A stretch of 50,124 nucleotides of DNA from Shewanella saliphila (lineage in GTDB: Bacteria > Pseudomonadota > Gammaproteobacteria > Enterobacterales > Shewanellaceae), in assembly GCF_014648295.1 (NCBI RefSeq), contig NZ_BMQV01000038.1, positions 1-50,124 of the forward strand. The letters run 5' to 3'. Every line of letters begins with the position of its first letter. Position 1 is the first letter of the stretch. Shown here in pieces: positions 45,505 to 50,124 of the stretch. A program made the translations under genes and the position numbers. Under the pieces are notes generated by a model. That model saw nothing but the letters and a program-made list of their open reading frames with translations, was not told where the DNA came from and made no database searches.

Positions 45505-45545
45505 GGCTTCTATAGGATCGAGTTGTGCGGCCTTACGAGCAGGGC
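45422..45545 (+). repeat. Duplicated 3' end of the MacB-type permease gene
   Basis: This segment matches 47625-47745 with few differences. It starts at the 16-bp repeat, goes through the permease stop codon, and includes about 18 codons of its 3' end (reading RKAAQLDPIEALRHE on the - strand). It then ends abruptly at GCAGGG|CC and meets another 16-bp repeat. It is a non-functional copy carried between transposase-associated repeats. Confidence 0.92.
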
Positions 45546-45546
45546 C

Positions 45547-45602
45547 TAGAACATGGCTAGAACATGGCCACCCAGCCCAAGTGGATTAGAACATGGCCAC
45601 CC
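45547..45602. repeat. RAYT-associated 16-bp repeats before the second transposase
   Basis: A partial copy (TAGAACATGGC, 45547) and full copies at 45558 and 45587 precede the intact transposase. Each full copy is followed by AGCCCAAGTGGAT, giving a small CCAC/GTGG hairpin. They mirror the group at 44978-45030 and mark the left edge of this element. Confidence 0.8.
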
Positions 45603-45671
45603 AGCCCAAGTGGATAAATATTGAACAACCCACTAGGCTTAGTTACCTTTAACTCAGACAGGTAATCTAAG

Positions 45672-46649
45672 ATGGCCAGACCAAGACAGACAATCGTTAG
45701 TCTAGAAGATACGCCTTACTATCACTGCTGTTCTCGTGTGGTGCGCAAAGCATTTCTATGTGGAATTGATAATTCAACAGGTGAGAATTTTGAGCATCGG
45801 CGCGGGTGGGTCGATTCCCGCATTCTAGAGTTAGCGACCATCTTTGCTATTGGTATCTGTGCTTATGCCGTGATGAGTAATCACTTACATGTGGTGTTAA
45901 AGGTTGATGCAGACAAAGCAAAACAGTGGTCAGATAAAGAAGTGCTTATACAGTGGCACAAAGGCTTTAAGGGCACGTTACTTACACAAAAATACCTTAA
46001 AGAGGAAGACCTTAACTCATTTGAACTTCAAACGGTTAATGAATGCATTACCGAATACCGTAAGCGCTTAATTGATATCAGTTGGTTTATGCGTTCACTC
46101 AGTGAGCCCATCGCCAGAATGGCCAACAAAGAAGATAAATGTACCGGAAGATTCTGGGAAGGACGTTTTAAGTCTCAAGCACTGCTTGATGAGGCCGCAG
46201 TATTAGCTTGTATGGCTTATGTCGATTTAAACCCTGTCAGAGCCAATATGGCTGCAACTCCTGAAACCTCAGATTACACCAGTATTCAGCGCCGAATAAA
46301 TTCAGCAATGAAAGGCGAGCAACCACCTGAACTATTACCGTTTGTGGGTAATGAACGACTCAATATGCCTAACGGGCTCATGTTCAGTGTGAAAGACTAC
46401 ATTGTACTGGTTGAAGATACCGGTCGAATTATTAGAGAAGATAAGCTTGGCGCCATTAGTTCAAGCAGTCAGAGCATTCTGAATAGACTCAACATTCCTG
46501 CTGCGAATTGGCTCAAAATCACTACAGAGTTTGGTGCATTATTTAAAGGTGCTGTCGGTGCATTACCTGCCTTAACCGAATATTGTGAGCATTTAGAGCG
46601 AAAACGACGACAAGGCGCTGCAAATTGTCAGCGTTGGCTGTGCGCTTAA
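45672..46649 (+). CDS. REP-associated tyrosine transposase (RAYT), IS200-like
   Basis: This 325-residue protein belongs to the Y1 transposase family. It has the N-terminal YYHCCSRVVRKAFLCG block, the HUH metal motif HLH at residues 71-73 (MSNHLHVVLKVD), DKCTGRFWEGRFKSQALLDE, and the helix ACMAYVDLNPVRANMA, which carries the candidate catalytic Tyr. RAYTs cut and join single-stranded DNA at short hairpin repeats. The copies of TAGAACATGGCCACCC upstream are likely partners. The length is normal for this branch. The C-terminal ~100 residues are extra to the catalytic core. The start is supported by homology with the truncated copy, which shares the same Met and the same upstream sequence. Confidence 0.9.
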   Translation: MARPRQTIVSLEDTPYYHCCSRVVRKAFLCGIDNSTGENFEHRRGWVDSRILELATIFAIGICAYAVMSNHLHVVLKVDADKAKQWSDKEVLIQWHKGFKGTLLTQKYLKEEDLNSFELQTVNECITEYRKRLIDISWFMRSLSEPIARMANKEDKCTGRFWEGRFKSQALLDEAAVLACMAYVDLNPVRANMAATPETSDYTSIQRRINSAMKGEQPPELLPFVGNERLNMPNGLMFSVKDYIVLVEDTGRIIREDKLGAISSSSQSILNRLNIPAANWLKITTEFGALFKGAVGALPALTEYCEHLERKRRQGAANCQRWLCA

Positions 46650-46848
46650 GTCATAATCCCCAATCAAATTACAATTCTTCTTATACTTGATTGCTATCAA
46701 GTTTTTCTGTTGTGCAGAATTCTGGATATGACAGGTAAACCACTCATTTAACGTTAATATTTTAGTCATATCGATATAAATTGATGAGTTGAGTACATCA
46801 AGTATAACCCTCGCCAAAGCAATGAAAACGAGTTAAGTTACTTGTTCC

Positions 46849-46902
46849 AATAATGGGTGGCATTTTTCATCGTGCTCAAATAATGGGTGGTATTTTTCAT
46901 CG
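46849..46902. repeat. Tandem repeat with GGGTGG core downstream of the RAYT gene
   Basis: AATAATGGGTGGCATTTTTC is present at 46849 and, with one change, at 46879; the period is 30 bp and both end CATCG. A third partial piece (TTTTTCATCG) follows. The GGGTGG-CAT core is related to the reverse complement of the left-end repeat (GGGTGGCCATGTTCTA). It may therefore be the right boundary of the RAYT element in inverted orientation. Confidence 0.6.
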
Positions 46903-47215
46903 ATCTTTTTCATCGTTAGAGGCGAAGCTGAAGTTGTCAGGTTAAGCAGAGAAAGTCGGGCTGTCAGTTATAAAAGCAAACTTAGCTAACATTCAGTTGG
47001 GTGAGGAAGCCAAGCACACTCTCAAGTGGACAAATCAGAAAATAGGACGATGAAAGAGCAATGATAAAAGATGAAGAATGACAAAACCTACCTTAAAAGG
47101 TGTAATCAGAACAAACAATTAGCCGAAAGGTTGTACAAAATACCACTACCGAAAAAAAGCAAATTCCTATAGCATAAAACATACCGATTAATTTGGGTGT
47201 GGCATCGGCCAAGTC

Positions 47216-47271
47216 CAACAAGCGATTTATGCCTTGCAAACTGCGCAACGCATAAATACTAAAACGTTATG
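47216..47271 (+). repeat. attC-like imperfect palindrome 4
   Basis: CAACAAGCG...CGTTATG encloses the arms ATTTATGC/GCATAAAT, then TTGC/GCAA, with a single C-C mismatch between them and a short loop. The right box is GTTATGTGCC, a common attC end in Vibrio and Shewanella arrays. It lies 46 bases before a small membrane-protein gene. Confidence 0.5.
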
Positions 47272-47316
47272 TGCCAGTGTTATCCAATTTAAATTTAATG
47301 GAGACTAGATAGTAAT

Positions 47317-47607
47317 ATGAATACATTTTTTGAATATTTAACACTAAGCCTATGGGTTTTCCCCTTTTATTTCTATGTAATCTCATTTTTACATTTCCGT
47401 AATAAAATTAATCCTGGTGTGTATTTCGGCTACTCAGCTAAAGGTCAGTTAATAACGGGTATTGCTTTTACATTTTGTGCCAGTTCATTTTTATTCCAAT
47501 CAGTTGGAGTTAACGTTACTTTAATGTTTGCTTATTGTGCCACTCTCATTTGGGCGATCAGGGTGGAAAAACAAGCTAAAATTGGGAAAAGTCAAATTAG
47601 CACATAG
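47317..47607 (+). CDS. Small three-helix membrane protein, cassette-like
   Basis: This 96-residue protein has three hydrophobic helices (SLWVFPFYFYVISFLHF, LITGIAFTFCASSFLFQSV, TLMFAYCATLIWAI). I do not recognise the family. Small multi-helix orphans of this kind are frequent in chromosomal integron cassettes. An attC-like palindrome precedes it. The stop codon lies in CATAGCAAGGCATTT, which resembles a degenerate attC left end (canonically ATAACAAGGC), now cut by transposase-associated sequence. Confidence 0.62.
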   Translation: MNTFFEYLTLSLWVFPFYFYVISFLHFRNKINPGVYFGYSAKGQLITGIAFTFCASSFLFQSVGVNVTLMFAYCATLIWAIRVEKQAKIGKSQIST

Positions 47608-47640
47608 CAAGGCATTTAAAAGAGTAGAACATAGCCACCC
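47605..47640 (+). repeat. Broken attC-like end plus 16-bp repeat variant
   Basis: TAGCAAGGCATTTAAAA resembles the left half of a cassette site. At 47624-47640 it is replaced by TAGAACATAGCCACCC, one base away from the RAYT-associated repeat, leading straight into the permease 3' flank. It looks like a cassette end overwritten by the same rearrangement that copied the permease tail. Confidence 0.5.
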
Positions 47641-47690
47641 ACCCCAACAATACCAACACAGTCGTTTGTATAGTTTATATTTTAAAATGT

Positions 47691-48896
47691 CTATTCATGG
47701 CGTAAGGCTTCTATAGGATCGAGTTGTGCGGCCTTACGAGCAGGGAAGTAGCCAAAAATAACGCCTACAGCGGCTGAAAATAAAAAAGATATGGCGACAA
47801 TGCTTAGATTAAATACAAAGGGAACGCCCATTAAGTTTGCCAGCGTAACCGATCCAATTAATGCCAGTATAATCCCAATAATGCCGCCTAATGATGACAA
47901 CATTACAGCTTCGACCAAAAATTGTAACAGTACTTCCCGTTCCATGGCGCCAATAGCAAGACGAATACCAATTTCCCGCGTGCGTTCGGTGACTGATACC
48001 AACATGATATTCATAATACCAATGCCGCCTACCAATAAACTCACTGCTGCTACAGCACCCAATAACGTAGTTAATACTTTTGTGATACCGCTTAACATGT
48101 TAGATATTTCTTTCATATCCATGACGGTAAAGTCGTCTTCTTCATTAGTCGCAATGTGACGCCGTTCACGCAATAATTCGCCGATAGCTTGTTTTACTTT
48201 TTGTGTTGATTGGCCATCGTTAACTGAAATTTGAATGAGTTTAATATCTTGATTACCGGATAAACGTCGCTGAAAAGTTCGCAGGGGTATCACCACTAAG
48301 TCGTCTTGATCCGTCCCCATGGTAGACTGTCCTTTTGCATTCAATAGCCCGATGATTTCACATGAAAATTTTTCTAATCGAATTTTTTGACCTAAAGGGT
48401 TTTGACTACCAAACAATTCTTTACGAACGCTTTCGCCGATAACGCATATGGCTTTACCTGCGCGTAATTCACTTTGGGTAAATGCGCGTCCAGCTTCAAA
48501 AATCCAGTTACCCGCAACAAAAAACTGGTTGGTGGAGCCCATAATACTGGTGCTCCAGTTTTCATTACCGTACACCACGGTAGCACCTTGCGATGAAGAG
48601 GGAGCGACTGCATTGATATTGTTAATCTCTCGAGCAATTGCCTCTGCATCAGCCAAACGAAATGCTGATGCCGATGATCGTTGTCCCATCCCCATTCTCT
48701 GCCCCGGCGTGACTAATAATAGATTGCTGCCAAGGCTAGCGACTTGTTCTGTTACTTGTAAGGTTGCGCCGCCGCCAATGGTGACCATAATGATCACCGC
48801 AGCAACACCGATAACAATCCCTAACACAGTGAGGAATGAGCGCATAAGATTACGGCGTATTTCTCGCATAGCCAGTAACACAGCATTCCATAACAT
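47691..48896 (-). CDS. MacB-type ABC transporter permease
   Basis: This 401-residue inner-membrane protein of the MacB/FtsX class has an N-terminal helix (SFLTVLGIVIGVAAVIIMVT) and a large periplasmic core domain (residues ~45-270). A three-helix FtsX domain follows (VSLLVGGIGIMNIMLVSVTE, LLQFLVEAVMLSSLGGIIGI, ISFLFSAAVGVIFGYFPARK). With an ATPase and a MacA-like adaptor it would export macrolides, peptides or lipids in a tripartite mechanotransmission system. It overlaps the ATPase stop by one base. This gene is intact, but its two partners upstream are damaged, so it probably no longer works as a system. Confidence 0.93.
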   Translation of the reverse strand: MLWNAVLLAMREIRRNLMRSFLTVLGIVIGVAAVIIMVTIGGGATLQVTEQVASLGSNLLLVTPGQRMGMGQRSSASAFRLADAEAIAREINNINAVAPSSSQGATVVYGNENWSTSIMGSTNQFFVAGNWIFEAGRAFTQSELRAGKAICVIGESVRKELFGSQNPLGQKIRLEKFSCEIIGLLNAKGQSTMGTDQDDLVVIPLRTFQRRLSGNQDIKLIQISVNDGQSTQKVKQAIGELLRERRHIATNEEDDFTVMDMKEISNMLSGITKVLTTLLGAVAAVSLLVGGIGIMNIMLVSVTERTREIGIRLAIGAMEREVLLQFLVEAVMLSSLGGIIGIILALIGSVTLANLMGVPFVFNLSIVAISFLFSAAVGVIFGYFPARKAAQLDPIEALRHE

Positions 48897-49619
48897 TAGC
48901 GAGTTCCTCCGTTGTCATCATCTCTGACAACCTGCCCATCGAGGAAGTGGATCTGTCGTTTGGCAAAGGCGGCCATGTCAGGCTCGTGAGTGACCATAAC
49001 AACCGTAATATCCAACTCACTATTAAATGAACTTAATAACTCCATGATTTCTCGGCTACGGGAAGAGTCTAGATTACCGGTTGGTTCGTCTGCTAATAAT
49101 ACCGCTGGTTGAGTCACAATTGCTCGTGCAATCGCCACGCGTTGCTGTTGACCACCAGACAATTCACCTGGCGTGTGATGAGCCCAACCACTCAAACCCG
49201 ACAACATTTAATGCACTTAGTGCTCGTTCTCGACGCACGCCAGCAGGCAAACCTCGATAGATTAACGGTAATTCGACATTTTCTAATGCGGATGTTCTAT
49301 TGAGTAAGTTGAATCCCTGAAAGATAAACCCAAGGTAATTGCGTCTTAACAGTGCTAATTGATCGCGACTTAATGTGCCGACATCTATTCCATCAAACAA
49401 ATATTGACCTGATGTGGGAGTATCTAGGCAACCTAATACATTCATACAGGTCGATTTACCTGAGCCACTTGGGCCCATCACAGCAACAAAATCACCACGG
49501 TTAATGGTTAAATTGACTCCTGCTAAAGCTTGCATTTTAGCTTGGCCAGTTCCGTATACCTTATATACTTCTCTTAACTCAACGAGAGGGGATTGATGAC
49601 TGACGATAGCATTACTCAC
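48896..49619 (-). pseudogene. MacB-type ABC ATPase, frameshifted
   Basis: The sequence encodes a MacB/LolD-type ATPase broken into two frames. Codons before the break have Walker A (GPSGSGKST, residues ~50-58) and the Q-loop (FQGFNLLNR). Codons after it have the signature LSGGQQQRVAIARA, Walker B (VLLADEPTGNLD) and the H-loop (VTHEPDM). The break is at AAA 49194-49196 (TTT in the coding sense). Removing one T restores VVGLSGWAHHTPGELSGG, as expected for the family. The first frame ends after about 151 residues, before the signature. It could be a real inactivating insertion or a sequencing error. Confidence 0.9.
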
Positions 49620-50010
49620 TTTTAGTACTGATTGTATCGATGATCAATGGCATATCGGCTTTAAGGTCACCGCTGATTATTTCGGTATTGATACCATTGG
49701 TTGATCCAGTTGTAACATTAATTGCGATAGGTTGATTATCACGAAGTGTCCATACGTGCTGTTGAAGGTTATCTGTATCATTACTTTCGACTTTAGTTTT
49801 GGAGATGCTGGGTGGTCCAGGCATGATACTTTTCATAAAGCCGCCGTTGTTACTGGATTGTGTCTCTTCATTTGATGGTTTAAAGCGTAGTGCGGCATTA
49901 GGCACTAATAATGAATTGTTTATTTGTTTTACGAGAATATCTGCGGTTGCCGTCATTCCTGGACGCAGTAATAAATCAGAATTATCAACGCGTAAAACGG
50001 TAATCCCCCC
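49612..50010 (-). pseudogene. MacA/HlyD-type adaptor, 5' truncated by an IS
   Basis: Only the C-terminal ~130 codons of a periplasmic adaptor remain. ITVLRVDNSDLLLRPGMTAT is the conserved strand before the family's final domain, followed by NNSLLVPNAALRF and a membrane-proximal beta domain. The end overlaps the ATPase start by eight bases, as in intact macAB operons. Upstream of about 50004-50010 the frame leaves the family pattern and reaches a stop near 50026 in the mobile element. The first Met in the fragment (49956) is internal. Confidence 0.87.
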
Positions 50011-50124
50011 TAAAAAAAGCTGATTTCAAAAGTAGAATTTTCTCGTACTATATACGCAGGGAGATTCTGCATGAAAACATCAAAATTTAGCGACAGCCAA
50101 ATCTTGGCTATCCTCAAGCAAGCC
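50005..50124 (+). mobile_element. IS3-family element, left end, partial at window edge
   Basis: The macA homology stops near 50004-50010. It is followed by CCCCCCTAAAAAAAGCTGATTT and then a leader with GGGAG and an OrfA start. The exact inverted-repeat start cannot be fixed without the other end; the range is 50005-50021. Insertion here removed the 5' part of macA. The element continues outside the window. Confidence 0.72.
50071..50124 (+). CDS. IS3-family transposase OrfA, N-terminal fragment
   Basis: The 18 visible codons read MKTSKFSDSQILAILKQA. This is the typical start of the helix-turn-helix OrfA of IS3-family elements (IS51/IS407-like branch). GGGAG precedes the ATG by eight bases. 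The gene is cut by the window edge. OrfB should follow, usually by -1 frameshift. Confidence 0.85.
   Translation, partial: MKTSKFSDSQILAILKQA

Larger units (their letters stand above)
46650..47316. other. Intergenic region with tandem GGGTGG repeat and cassette junction
   Basis: No gene is supported in these 667 bp. They hold a two-copy repeat at 46849-46902 and an attC-like palindrome at 47216-47271, both listed separately. The rest is AT-rich DNA with no readable frame and looks like remnants of mobile or cassette DNA. Confidence 0.55.

Noticed and set aside
46650..46840. Small - strand gene of about 74 codons after the intact transposase
   Set aside because: The frame begins in AT-rich DNA, overlaps the transposase end antisense and has no motif or ribosome site.

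Overview
The window looks like a marine, cold-adapted gammaproteobacterium of the Shewanella type. The main reason is a complete pfaR-pfaA-pfaB-pfaC-pfaD cluster for long-chain polyunsaturated fatty acids (EPA/DHA type). AT-leaning intergenic DNA, dispersed Shewanella/Vibrio-like repeats and integron-cassette-like DNA fit the same picture. The species cannot be named from sequence alone.

Region 1 (1-1.4 kb): repeat-rich leader with a receptor-like gene stub, then a fumarylacetoacetate-hydrolase-family gene on + and an intrinsic terminator. Region 2 (1.4-19.9 kb, all - strand): a small Cys-rich gene, pfaD (enoyl reductase), pfaC (KS-CLF-DH-DH), pfaB (acyltransferase), pfaA (KS-MAT-5xACP-KR-DH) and the regulator pfaR. 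The genes overlap or nearly touch, so they look like one translationally coupled unit. No phosphopantetheinyl transferase (pfaE) is present, so ACP activation must be supplied from elsewhere.

Region 3 (20.2-36.1 kb, - strand): an operon-like run that looks like an energised trans-envelope machine. It holds an ExbB/TolQ protein, two ExbD/TolR proteins, a TonB/AgmX-type linker, a small secreted protein, three TPR proteins (two of them lipoproteins), a small periplasmic protein, a DUF3570 barrel, a DUF4266 lipoprotein with a Gly/Cys tail, a TlpA thioredoxin, two further outer-membrane barrels (one with an SH3 domain) and a di-haem beta-propeller lipoprotein. Divergent from it (36.5-41.9 kb, + strand) is a three-gene set: a mono-haem DUF1588-like protein, a di-haem LamG lipoprotein and a Tat-exported DUF1501-like protein. 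I infer that both sets serve one envelope system. The motor plus linker plus TPR plus barrel composition recalls the Myxococcus Agl-Glt machinery. This is the best candidate for an undescribed system in the window.

Region 4 (41.9-47.6 kb): accessory DNA. Six copies (plus a partial seventh) of a ~178-bp hairpin-bearing repeat are followed by orphan genes separated by attC-like imperfect palindromes. This resembles a cassette cluster without an integrase. It is interrupted by one truncated and one full-length REP-associated tyrosine transposase (RAYT) copy with their 16-bp repeats. Region 5 (47.7-50.1 kb): a MacAB-type efflux operon in decay. The permease is intact, the ATPase has a one-base frameshift, and macA is cut by an IS3-family element at the window edge. 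A copy of the 3' end of the permease gene lies 2.2 kb away inside the RAYT region.
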